Source: Thalassomonas viridans
GTDB taxonomy: Bacteria > Pseudomonadota > Gammaproteobacteria > Enterobacterales > Alteromonadaceae
Length of the DNA: 64,000 nucleotides
NCBI RefSeq assembly: GCF_000948985.2
Contig: NZ_CP059733.1
Location: forward strand, 6,634,001 to 6,698,000
Direction: 5' to 3'
In this document: one piece after another, positions 34,225-49,755 of the stretch
Numbering within the stretch: position 1 is the first letter of the stretch
How the letters are laid out: each line of letters starts with the position of its first letter
The notes under the pieces: generated by a model
The model's database searches: none
What the model was told of the DNA's origin: nothing
What the model saw: only the letters and a program-made list of their open reading frames with translations
Position numbers and translations under genes: made by a program

Positions 34225-35862
34225 ATGGCTGTAGTTGATTATTCAAATAAGCGTTTCTTGATCGTTGATAATGTCAAACCCTCAAGAGATACCTTAAAAC
34301 ACCTGGCGCAGAGTCTGAATGCGGCCCGGGCTGATACCAGCCATCATCCACGTCATGTTGTCAGCATGTGTAAAAACATGGACTATGACATCATCTTGCT
34401 TGGTTATGATCTTGGTGAAGGACAGAGAAACGGCCAGCAGATCCTGGAAGAGTTACGGGTTAACGATATTATCTCCAGGCAGTGCATAGTGATCATGGTC
34501 ACCGCCGAAGTGTCACAGGCCATGGTGCTGGCAGCCTTAGAGCATAAACCCGACGAATACCTGTCCAAACCTTTCGCAATGAGCGAGCTGCTTAAACGGC
34601 TGCACCGCTGTTACCTGAAAAAGCGCGCCATGGCGGAGATATATACGGCACAGGACAATGACGAGCCGGAAAAAGTTATAGAATTATGCGATCTCACCTT
34701 ACGCGGCAGCCTTTCCTACCGTTCGGAATGCCTGGGCATTAAAGCCAGACAGCTTTTCGAACTGGGACGATACGAAGAGGCAAAAGAAATTTATCATGAG
34801 CAGCAAAGCACCCCCAACTGCCAATGGGCCACCATAGGCTTAGGTAAAATAGCCCTGATGCAGGATCAGCTGGATGTCGCCGAGCAGTATTTCCAATCGG
34901 TGATCGAAGAAAGTCCCCGCTACCTGTCTACCTATGACTGGCTGGCGAAGACCTATCAGAAGCAGCATAAATATGAAGATGCCGAAGAGATCCTGGAAAG
35001 GGCATTAATGATCTCGCCAAGATCTGTCGGCAGGCTGAAACAATATGCGGATCTGTGTCTTGAGAACGAACACTTTGACAAGGCCACCGATGCCTATCAG
35101 AAAACCAATGACCTGGCTTATCACTCCATTCACCATAAACCGGAAAACGCCTTAAAACTGGCCCGCTCCCTGGTGGAGTATTCTTCTGAGCTGGATCCCA
35201 GTGAAATCAAAAAAATGAATACCAAGGTGTTTAAAGCCCTGGCGGTAATGAACCGGGAATTTACCAAGAGTGAATTTAAGATCCAGTCCCATTTGCTTTC
35301 GGCCTGCCTGTTTACCAACAGCAAAGAGCAAAGTTCGGCGCGGGAGATGTTAAACAAAGCCGAAACTCTGCTGGAAACCAACCTGGATGAAATATCTCCC
35401 GACAGCATGGTGGAAATAGCCAAATCCTTCGTTAAGCTCAACAAAAAAGATAAGGCGCAAAGCGTACTGGCAGTGCTGAGCCAGCAGTACCCTGAAGATC
35501 TGGAACTGATGAATGAAGTTGATAAGTTCTCTGACGTACCTATGAATAAAGATGACAGGGAAGAAGCACAGAAAGCCCTGGAAGTGGGTATTAGCCTTTA
35601 TAAAGAGAAGAACTACTCATTGGCCATAGACAAGCTAAATGAAGCATTTAAGCTGTTTCCAACGCATCAGGGCATTAAGCTTAACCTGTTGCAGGTACTC
35701 CTGACTTCCTGTGAAAACAACCCGGGCAATACCGCCCATCTGCAACAGGCCGAAATCATTATCGGCGCCCTGGATGATCTGACCCAGGGAGACAGCGCTT
35801 ATATTCGTTTTGAAAAATTAAAGGAAAAATACAACTCGTTATACGAGCAGATGATGGAATAA
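34225..35862 (+). CDS. receiver-TPR protein with degenerate phosphorylation site
   Basis: Protein of 545 residues. Residues 10-130 have the fold signature of a response-regulator receiver (FLIVDNVKPSR ... YDIILLGYDLGEGQRNGQQILEELR ... IVMVTAE ... DEYLSKPF). The expected phospho-acceptor Asp is Gly60 (LLG60-Y-D62), and the second acidic residue of the N-terminal pair is Asn16 (VDN), so normal phosphorylation looks impossible unless Asp62 substitutes. The Thr and Lys positions are kept. Residues 150-540 are tetratricopeptide-like helices (CLGIKARQLFELGRYEEAKEIY, ALEVGISLYKEKNYSLAIDKLNEAF in parts). It is probably a protein-interaction scaffold. The ribosome site AGGAAG precedes the ATG. The partner is unknown. 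Confidence 0.88.
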   Translation: MAVVDYSNKRFLIVDNVKPSRDTLKHLAQSLNAARADTSHHPRHVVSMCKNMDYDIILLGYDLGEGQRNGQQILEELRVNDIISRQCIVIMVTAEVSQAMVLAALEHKPDEYLSKPFAMSELLKRLHRCYLKKRAMAEIYTAQDNDEPEKVIELCDLTLRGSLSYRSECLGIKARQLFELGRYEEAKEIYHEQQSTPNCQWATIGLGKIALMQDQLDVAEQYFQSVIEESPRYLSTYDWLAKTYQKQHKYEDAEEILERALMISPRSVGRLKQYADLCLENEHFDKATDAYQKTNDLAYHSIHHKPENALKLARSLVEYSSELDPSEIKKMNTKVFKALAVMNREFTKSEFKIQSHLLSACLFTNSKEQSSAREMLNKAETLLETNLDEISPDSMVEIAKSFVKLNKKDKAQSVLAVLSQQYPEDLELMNEVDKFSDVPMNKDDREEAQKALEVGISLYKEKNYSLAIDKLNEAFKLFPTHQGIKLNLLQVLLTSCENNPGNTAHLQQAEIIIGALDDLTQGDSAYIRFEKLKEKYNSLYEQMME

Positions 35863-35980
35863 GATAACCGGGTATCAAAATAAGATTATTCTTTTATCAT
35901 CTTGAAAAGTATATAAAATTTATTGTGATGATTTAGATGCTTAGATAAAGATCTAAATAAAAGGATATGAGAAGAAAAAA

Positions 35981-36065
35981 TGGTGGAGGGAGGTGGATTC
36001 GAACCACCGAAGGCTGAGCCGTCAGATTTACAGTCTGATCCCTTTGGCCACTCGGGAACCCCTCC
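35981..36065 (-). tRNA. tRNA-Tyr (GTA)
   Basis: An 85-nt cloverleaf with acceptor GGAGGGG, anticodon loop CTGTAAA (anticodon GTA), a long variable arm as in class II bacterial tRNA-Tyr, TTCGAATCC in the T loop and an encoded CCA (TGG at 35981-35983 on the + strand). It lies 7 bp downstream of the terminator-like hairpin that ends the rrn operon, so it has little room for its own promoter. Confidence 0.97.
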
Positions 36066-36072
36066 GGACATC

Positions 36073-36099
36073 AAAAAACCAGCTTATGCTGGTTTTTTT
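36073..36099 (-). terminator. hairpin terminator between 5S and tRNA-Tyr
   Basis: An 11-bp stem AAAAAACCAGC / GCTGGTTTTTT with a 4-base loop, flanked by A and T runs, so it can work in both directions. On the minus strand it follows the 5S gene by 9 bp. Confidence 0.85.
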
Positions 36100-36108
36100 G
36101 AATTAGAA

Positions 36109-36224
36109 GTCTAGCAATGTCCTACTCTCACATGGGACCTCCCACACTACCATCGGCGCTACTGCGTTTCACTTCTGAGTTCGGCATGGGATCAGGTGGT
36201 ACCACAGTGCTATTGTCGCTAGAC
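36109..36224 (-). rRNA. rrf: 5S ribosomal RNA, operon 1
   Basis: A 116-nt gene with complementary ends GTCTAGC / GCTAGAC and the typical conserved internal sequence (on the + strand CTACTCTCACATGGG, CACTTCTGAGTTCGGCATGG). It lies downstream of 23S. Confidence 0.96.
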
Positions 36225-36315
36225 AAAAACAGTCAATCTTGGAAAGCGATGTAAATACGTATCTTATTCAATTAGTGCGTGTCAGACATACACTCTTTAA
36301 AACCACTTGGGTGTT

Positions 36316-39199
<2,884 letters not shown>

Positions 39200-39393
39200 A
39201 TACAACCCCAAGTAGTTTCCTACATGTAAACCCGGTGACTAAACCGGATTAAGTTGTAAAGTCTGACATTTTCACGCACTAAACCAAACAAAGTTGTTTG
39301 GATGCTTGAATAAGAGTTTTGATAGCTTGCGCTATCGTTGGTAATTATCGCGCGACACGATAAATTACCGGGTATTTATATCAGCTTTCCAGA

Positions 39394-39406
39394 TTGTTAA
39401 AGAACA
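39394..39406 (-). promoter_or_regulatory. boxA antitermination site in the 16S-23S spacer, operon 1
   Basis: Minus strand TGTTCTTTAACAA, matching the bacterial rRNA boxA (TGCTCTTTAACA) bound by NusB/NusE. It lies between tRNA-Ile and 23S. Confidence 0.8.
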
Positions 39407-39511
39407 GTTCATAACGCGCATTCGGTTATGACTTGGTTAAAAAAACCAAACTTAATTTGTTCGTTTCCGGTGAACACCTTAAGTTTGGCTTCTTTAGTCC
39501 TCAGAAGAAAT

Positions 39512-39588
<77 letters not shown>

Positions 39589-39603
39589 AGCGTTAACTAA
39601 TAT

Positions 39604-39679
39604 TGGTGGAGCTAAGCAGGATCGAACTGCTGACCTCCTGCGTGCAAGGCAGGCGCTCTCCCAGCTGAGCTATAGCCCC
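39604..39679 (-). tRNA. tRNA-Ala (TGC)
   Basis: A 76-nt cloverleaf: GGGGCTATAGCTCAGCTGGG, anticodon TGC (CTTGCACG), TTCGATCC in the T loop and an encoded CCA. It is in the 16S-23S spacer next to 16S. The 16S - Ala - Ile - 23S order is the reverse of the E. coli Ile-Ala order. Confidence 0.97.
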
Positions 39680-39775
39680 TTATTAGTCAGGGTTTTCTTC
39701 TTCAATTTCGTTATCAGGCAATTTGTGTGAACACTCAACGGCTTATGCCGAAGTTAATATCGTTTTACTTCAAGA

Positions 39776-41314
<1,539 letters not shown>

Positions 41315-41475
41315 AAAATCGTTTGTGGTCCGAAGACCGACTCAATGAATTCTGTACATATAAAACTATGAATAGTTTTGTGTGTCATTCATCATTAAGT
41401 TGTTTTTTTATGTCCCGAAGGACTATGTAAAATCAACATTAACGTGAGTGCCCACACAAATTGCATGATAACTAA

Positions 41476-41487
41476 TTGTTAAAGAAC
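41476..41487 (-). promoter_or_regulatory. boxA in the 16S leader, operon 1
   Basis: Minus strand GTTCTTTAACAA, between the promoters and 16S, as expected for an rrn leader antitermination site. Confidence 0.75.
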
Positions 41488-41563
41488 TTCTTCTTTTGAA
41501 GAAAACGATTAATCGCATTCGTTAACCGTGGTTACCTGAGCGCTTGTCTCAAGCGAGATGCGC

Positions 41564-41591
41564 ATCATACGCTTCTCAGTTTTGATGTCAA
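41564..41591 (-). promoter_or_regulatory. rrn operon 1 proximal promoter
   Basis: Minus strand TTGACA (41586-41591), a 16-bp spacer and TATGAT (41564-41569), preceded by an A/T-rich run (CAAAACTTTCAAAAAG) like an UP element. The same promoter recurs before operon 2. Confidence 0.9.
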
Positions 41592-41688
41592 CAACTTTTT
41601 GAAAGTTTTGTTGGCTGTTTAAGTAAGGTTTACCTTGCTTAAACTTATCAAAACACTTCGTTGGGCTGCCCCGTGGAAGTGGATGCGC

Positions 41689-41716
41689 ATTTTAGACATT
41701 TTCTTGCCGGGGTCAA
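41689..41716 (-). promoter_or_regulatory. rrn operon 1 distal promoter
   Basis: Minus strand TTGACC (41711-41716), a 16-bp spacer and TAAAAT (41689-41694), again with an A-rich upstream stretch. It lies about 125 bp upstream of the proximal promoter, giving a tandem rrn promoter pair. Confidence 0.85.
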
Positions 41717-41871
41717 CACCTTTTTTGAAATAAACTTCTGAGTGGTGATATATCGTACAGAGCGTTTGAAAACACGGCAGCAATCAGACGAACAAGGCAT
41801 AAACAGAGTGATAAATATGCAGCTAAGGAATAACTTTTATTTGTCACTAATGACAACCAGAAAGTGACTGT

Positions 41872-41898
41872 TATAAAGAACGGACCCGAAAGTCCGTT
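41872..41898 (-). terminator. terminator of the 503-residue M4 peptidase gene
   Basis: Stem AACGGAC / GTCCGTT with a 6-base loop, then TTCTTTATAA on the minus strand, 47 bp after the stop at 41945. Confidence 0.65.
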
Positions 41899-41944
41899 AT
41901 AAAATAATTAAGGGTTTGGCGAATTTCCCTAAAGAAAAACTCAC

Positions 41945-43516
<1,572 letters not shown>

Positions 43517-43705
43517 TTACAATAAAACGGAGCGATTCCTTGCCTTAATAAGCGTGGTTTAAATATTTTGATAACGTCAGTGATTTCACGACAAAGACGG
43601 GAAAAAAAGCGCCATTTATTAACAACAAAGCCAATTTTAAGCGGACTATTAATATACAGAATGCGCTTTGTGATGTTTTACAATCGTCGCTCCTTCACAT
43701 CCATA

Positions 43706-43735
43706 TGAGCACGGCATACCTTACTTCCTGTACAT
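43706..43735. repeat. single copy of the intergenic repeat
   Basis: TGAGCACGGCATACC followed by TTACTTCCTGTACAT. It matches the 4919-5067 repeat unit at all but a few positions and, like the last copy there, abuts a terminator hairpin directly (at 43736). Confidence 0.75.
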
Positions 43736-43764
43736 AAAAAGCCGGTCAACATAAGTTAACCGGC
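43736..43764 (-). terminator. terminator of the 712-residue M4 peptidase gene
   Basis: Stem GCCGGTTAAC / GTTGACCGGC (one mismatch) with a TTAT loop, followed by TTTTTA on the minus strand, 34 bp after the stop. Confidence 0.85.
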
Positions 43765-43797
43765 ATTGTTATTACGGGTTAGATAACCCTGAATTGA

Positions 43798-46237
<2,440 letters not shown>

Positions 46238-46275
46238 TAAAAAAACTGCTGTGCCGATATTTGGCACAGCAGTTT
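46238..46275 (-). terminator. strong terminator of SymE copy 2
   Basis: A 13-bp perfect stem (AAACTGCTGTGCC / GGCACAGCAGTTT) with a 7-base loop, then TTTTTTTAA on the minus strand, 19 bp past the symE stop. Confidence 0.93.
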
Positions 46276-46293
46276 AATTTATCTGCCTTGATG

Positions 46294-46590
46294 TTAGTCC
46301 TCATGTGCCCTGTTATCGGTAGCCACGGCATTAGTCTGCTTAGGCGTGATAACCATTGTTCCCTGGTTTACCGCAATACTGATCTTTTGCCCGATGGGAA
46401 ACCCGGCCAGGGTGAGCCACTTGCCCCTGAGCACAATACAGGGATCCAGCTTTACCGGGACATAATTAATGCCTATGCCACGGGTTTTCGCTGCCGTCCC
46501 GCAAATGGTTTCCTGTACGGTAAGGTGCCGATAAATAGGATATTTTACTTTTGCCGTGCCAGGCTCTGACGTATGATGACATTTAGCCAT
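46294..46590 (-). CDS. SymE-like toxin, copy 2
   Basis: Protein of 98 residues with the same SymE core as copy 1 (RHLTVQETICG, TRGIGINYVPVKLDPCIVLRGKWLTLAGFP in two parts, KISIAVNQGTMVITP). The C-terminus is longer by about a dozen residues (TNAVATDNRAHED). The ATG has AGGAG upstream, as in copy 1. The conserved upstream hairpin (46622-46656) is also present. The two loci share both coding and leader sequence, so the whole unit was duplicated or acquired twice. Confidence 0.88.
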   Translation of the reverse strand: MAKCHHTSEPGTAKVKYPIYRHLTVQETICGTAAKTRGIGINYVPVKLDPCIVLRGKWLTLAGFPIGQKISIAVNQGTMVITPKQTNAVATDNRAHED

Positions 46591-46621
46591 GACGTACTCC
46601 TATGTTAGTGCGTGGTGGTTA

Positions 46622-46656
46622 GCAGCCTCTGGGTGGTCTGAACACTCAGGGGTTGC
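46622..46656 (+). ncRNA. candidate SymR-like antisense RNA hairpin, copy 2
   Basis: GCAGCC (46622-46627) pairs with GGTTGC (46651-46656) through one G-U, and GGGTG (46631-46635) with CACTC (46643-46647) through one G-U. The middle TCT / AGG also pairs, giving an almost continuous 14-bp stem on the + strand. It is equivalent to 8550-8584. The minus-strand RNA would have mismatches at both G-U sites. Confidence 0.5.
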
Positions 46657-46964
46657 GCCTATGGTTGCTGCGCTTGGGCAGCGGTTAATCGATGAGAAAT
46701 ATTGGCGTGTGTGCTCTCCTTTCGGTGATGGATAGCACTCTTAAGCTAAGACTAAGCGGCTGTAAAAATCAACAGAAAACCGGGATATATCGAGATAAAT
46801 TTTACCGGGCACAGGAAGCAAACATAGGCCCCAAAAAACAGGGATACAGTAAGGTAAAACCGGCTCCTCCTTAACAAGTTCGGGGGGCTCGTCATATGCT
46901 ATTCTTTCAGTAATCCTTATCGTCATAATAGAAAAACGATGACGTAAACCTTGGGGAAGCAGCC
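46657..46964. other. intergenic region
   Basis: About 300 bp between the symE copy 2 leader and the small gene at 46965. I see no promoter, RNA gene or repeat that I can support, apart from the ribosome site GGGGAAG just before 46965. Confidence 0.4.
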
Positions 46965-47252
46965 ATGAGAGAAAAGCGACGTATCCTGGCGAATAACGAT
47001 ATAGCGGAAATACTCCTGGGAACCCCGCGAGGCCATCTACACCTACGAGCCACCATCAAACTCCATTCGGGGGAAGAACTTATTCTGCAGGAAGCTACGG
47101 TAGCGAACCTTGTTCGGGCCTATATTGGTATTAAGACTCATCCCCAAAAGAAAGGTTGCCGGTTAGTTGGACGGGAATTGTCCGACGGAGCCAAAAAGAA
47201 AGAGTTTGCTTCCTGGCAGTTGCTTGAGAAAGAAAGCGAGTCGGAGAACTAG
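46965..47252 (+). CDS. small unrecognised protein, 95 residues
   Basis: Not recognised. It has a strong ribosome site (GGGGAAG) 8 bases before the ATG. It is a basic soluble protein with REKRRILANNDIAEILLGTPRGHLHLRATIKLHSG (in parts), a central EATVANLVRAYIGIKTHP and a charged C-terminus (KKKEFASWQLLEKESESEN). It is not part of the hipBA unit, which starts more than 500 bp later. Confidence 0.7.
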   Translation: MREKRRILANNDIAEILLGTPRGHLHLRATIKLHSGEELILQEATVANLVRAYIGIKTHPQKKGCRLVGRELSDGAKKKEFASWQLLEKESESEN

Positions 47253-47636
47253 GAGTGCTATTTCAGCACACATAATTACATCCAGAATTAACGAAGAAAG
47301 ATATACTTGAGCTATATATACTCTTAATAAAAGCGATTTATGCCAAAACCAAGAATAACCTTGTTTAGTTTGCTGACTCGTTGAAGCCATTTTTTAATAG
47401 ATGAGCTACAGATGGCGATTGAATCCATTTAAACAGTCACCTCTATTAGAGCAAACAGGGACATCCAAAAATCCACCAGCACATTATAGAAATAGACGGT
47501 ATTTGCTAACTTAACACTACAAACATAATGTTAATTTTATTTGCTACATCTTGCACTTAGAACAATATAAACTTAGCGAACACCTTTATACTATAAACCC
47601 AACAGATGAATTCAATACACTCTTTATGACCCACTA
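47253..47636. other. AT-rich intergenic region
   Basis: About 380 bp, AT-rich compared with the left half of the window. A weak hairpin GTGCT-ATTTC-AGCAC lies at its left edge, too short to call a terminator. Otherwise I see nothing. Confidence 0.4.
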
Positions 47637-47660
47637 AAGTTAGCTATAGTTTACCTATAT
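47637..47660. promoter_or_regulatory. hipBA operator-like site O1
   Basis: A 24-bp site related to O2 (differences scattered, with shared AAGT-A, TATA-TTTAC and CTATAT positions). It starts exactly 50 bp before O2. Confidence 0.5.
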
Positions 47661-47682
47661 TTCCCCAAAAGATTTCAAACGA

Positions 47683-47710
47683 ATATAAGTAAATTATAAT
47701 TTACTTATAT
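47683..47710. promoter_or_regulatory. hipBA operator-like site O2, perfect 28-bp palindrome
   Basis: Perfect dyad with half-site ATATAAGTAAATTA followed by its complement. It lies about 100 bp before the hipB ATG (47809) and is the natural candidate for HipB binding and autorepression. Confidence 0.75.
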
Positions 47711-47733
47711 TGATTCAACAGAGAGAACCAATG

Positions 47734-47759
47734 CAAAAGTCAATTATTGTTGACTTTTG
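47734..47759. other. 10-bp inverted repeat in the hipB leader
   Basis: CAAAAGTCAA (47734-47743) and TTGACTTTTG (47750-47759) with a 6-base spacer, lying between O2 and O3. It could be an RNA hairpin in the leader or a further protein-binding site. Confidence 0.6.
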
Positions 47760-47786
47760 TATATCATACATCTACTTTGAACTTAA

Positions 47787-47810
47787 AAGTAAACTAAAAT
47801 TAACTTATAT
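47787..47810. promoter_or_regulatory. hipBA operator-like site O3, overlapping the hipB start
   Basis: A 24-bp site related to O2 (shares AAGTAAA and AACTTATAT), starting exactly 100 bp after O2 and overlapping the hipB start codon by two bases. Binding here would block both transcription and translation initiation. Confidence 0.5.
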
Positions 47811-48135
47811 GAGTAAGGAATCAGTAAAGCAAACATTAGGTAGAGTAGTCAAAAGCACTGACATGCCAGATTTAACTAAAGGCTTTTCACCTAAACAATT
47901 AGCTGAAGCTATTACTGCAAAGCGAACAGGTATGAAGCTCAAGCTTGTTGATGTATCTAAAGCACTTTCTATCTCAAAACCTACCTTAATCAAGATTGAA
48001 AAAGGTGATACTAGCGTTAAACTCATCAACATACTCAAAGTAATGGAGTACCTTGGTTTATCATTTAGCCTTTTATCTGATGATGTAACACAGAATACCA
48101 ACACGACAGGATTAAGTGATGACGAATGGTATTAA
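47809..48135 (+). CDS. hipB: HipB-like antitoxin, helix-turn-helix DNA-binding protein
   Basis: Protein of 108 residues. I chose the ATG at 47809 over the upstream in-frame ATG (47731; an in-frame start at 47710 is also possible) because the region before it holds an inverted repeat and operators, and because MSKESVKQTLGRVVKSTD fits a HipB length. An XRE-type helix-turn-helix spans about residues 40-95 (KLVDVSKALSISKPTLIKIEKGDTSVKLINILKVMEYLGL in parts). HipB neutralises the HipA kinase and represses the operon. Its stop lies 17 bp inside hipA, so the two are coupled. Confidence 0.9.
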   Translation: MSKESVKQTLGRVVKSTDMPDLTKGFSPKQLAEAITAKRTGMKLKLVDVSKALSISKPTLIKIEKGDTSVKLINILKVMEYLGLSFSLLSDDVTQNTNTTGLSDDEWY

Positions 48136-49522
48136 TACAAACAACTTATGTGTATTTATTGGTCATCACAGGAAAATTGCTACGATCAGCATCCCTGTAG
48201 GCTCAGAGACAGATATTTCTCTCATTTACGAGCCATCATGGGTGAATGAAGGTTTTGCCATTTCACCTCATCTCCCATTGGATGGTAATTTTGATCATCG
48301 AGCAGTTCGAAACTACTTACAAAACTTACTCCCTGAAGGCAAAGGGTTGGAAGAGCTCACCAGTAATACAACTATCTCTAAAAATAATACCTTTGGTTTG
48401 ATCAAAGTAATTGGCGAAGAAACCTCTGGCGCACTCTCTTTCAGAGGAGAAAATAACGCTTCTAATGAAACGGCGTTTCGAGAAGTAACAGAAGGCGAAT
48501 TAAATGCAAGACTTACTCGTTTTAAAGCCTTAGGAGAATCCATTACCTATTGGGATGGCCGCACTCGGCTTTCGGTTGCAGGTGTTCAAGATAAACTTAA
48601 TTTACTTGAAATGAACAATCAACTAGGGTTTGGCGAGGGTGAGCTATGTTCAAACAAAATCTTTAAATTCGAGTCAGGAAAAGCACCTTTTATTGCAGTG
48701 AACGAACTATTTACTATGCTACTCGCTAGTGAGGCAGGTATTCAAGTTCCTCATGTTGAGGTACGCACATATGGTGGCGTGAGAACCTTTGTGATTAACC
48801 GTTTCGATAGACGTGTTATATCTAACAAACGCGTATTACGCCGCCATATTATAGATGGCTGCCAGGCGACTAACCTTCCTCCGTCCTATAAATATGAGCG
48901 TCAACATGGTGATGAGGGTGACGGCATATATATACGAGATGGTGTTTCATTTCCAAAACTGTTTGCAATTGAAACGGCTAACCCTGATTCGTATAAAGCC
49001 CAACTCATTCGTTGGATGACATTCAACATTTTGGTCCGCAACTATGATGCACACGGCAAAAACATCAGCTTTTTTGTTGGTAAGCAAGGCTTGGAACTAA
49101 CGCCTTTTTATGACCTGGTGAATATAGAAGCCATCATTAGAGAAATACAAAGCCGACAAGCCAACGCCTCTGGTGGCAGGGGAAGTAGTACTTCACAATA
49201 CTATGCGATGTCTATTGGAGAATATACAACACCAAGTGCGGGAAATTTTAGCAATCCAATTACAGCCTATATGCTGGCTGACTTTGCTGATGAATTTGGC
49301 ATATCGCTACCTCGTATGCAATTACTCATGAGTCAAATGATCAAATCGGTAGTCAGTGCAGTAGATACAGCGAAAAAAAAAGCATTTAGCCAAGGTTTAT
49401 CTGACGAAGAGATTAACCATATTAATTTGTGTATTGTTATTATTAATGAAGCTGTCGAGGATTTAAGTGTGGAGGTTGAACAGTTACCAACTATGAAAGA
49501 GTTTTTGAATAAAGGAGCTTAA
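48119..49522 (+). CDS. hipA: HipA-like serine/threonine kinase toxin
   Basis: Protein of 467 residues, slightly longer than E. coli HipA (440). The N-terminal HipA couple domain includes LPLDGNFDHRAVRNYLQNLLPEG (in parts). The kinase core has the P-loop-like SVAGVQDKLNLL, with Ser152 at the position of the autophosphorylated Ser150 of E. coli HipA, the catalytic loop NYDAHGKN (Asp310; E. coli Asp309) and the metal-binding YDLVNI. HipA kinases phosphorylate targets such as GltX and cause persistence. The start is the ATG at 48119, one codon after an in-frame GTG; it overlaps hipB by 17 bp. All catalytic residues are intact, so the toxin should be active. Confidence 0.94.
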   Translation: MTNGINTNNLCVFIGHHRKIATISIPVGSETDISLIYEPSWVNEGFAISPHLPLDGNFDHRAVRNYLQNLLPEGKGLEELTSNTTISKNNTFGLIKVIGEETSGALSFRGENNASNETAFREVTEGELNARLTRFKALGESITYWDGRTRLSVAGVQDKLNLLEMNNQLGFGEGELCSNKIFKFESGKAPFIAVNELFTMLLASEAGIQVPHVEVRTYGGVRTFVINRFDRRVISNKRVLRRHIIDGCQATNLPPSYKYERQHGDEGDGIYIRDGVSFPKLFAIETANPDSYKAQLIRWMTFNILVRNYDAHGKNISFFVGKQGLELTPFYDLVNIEAIIREIQSRQANASGGRGSSTSQYYAMSIGEYTTPSAGNFSNPITAYMLADFADEFGISLPRMQLLMSQMIKSVVSAVDTAKKKAFSQGLSDEEINHINLCIVIINEAVEDLSVEVEQLPTMKEFLNKGA

Positions 49523-49538
49523 CTCCATTTTATTTAGA

Positions 49539-49556
49539 CACACCTTGCCTATCAAC
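49539..49556. other. 18-bp exact match to the 23S rRNA gene
   Basis: The 18 bp from 49539 equal 36374-36391 inside the 23S gene (near its 3' end), and similarity continues weakly for about 14 more bases. The site lies 17 bp after the hipA stop. Confidence 0.6.
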
Positions 49557-49755
49557 TTGATAATCTTCAATAAAAACTGAATACCTACAAATGACGATAA
49601 AGCTCAAAATCAAATTTTAATTTGATATCAAACATTTAACCTAACAAACACACAATGTAACACTTCTGTAACCTTTGTGTTTCCATTGCGTGTATGTTTT
49701 GTTTTTATTTAATGCTACATTCACCTGCCTCACGAGCGTTTTTTTGTAATGGACT

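Noticed and set aside
47710..47808. Extended hipB start at 47710 or 47731
   Set aside because: The region carries operators and an inverted repeat, and the product from 47809 has the expected antitoxin length; kept only as an alternative.
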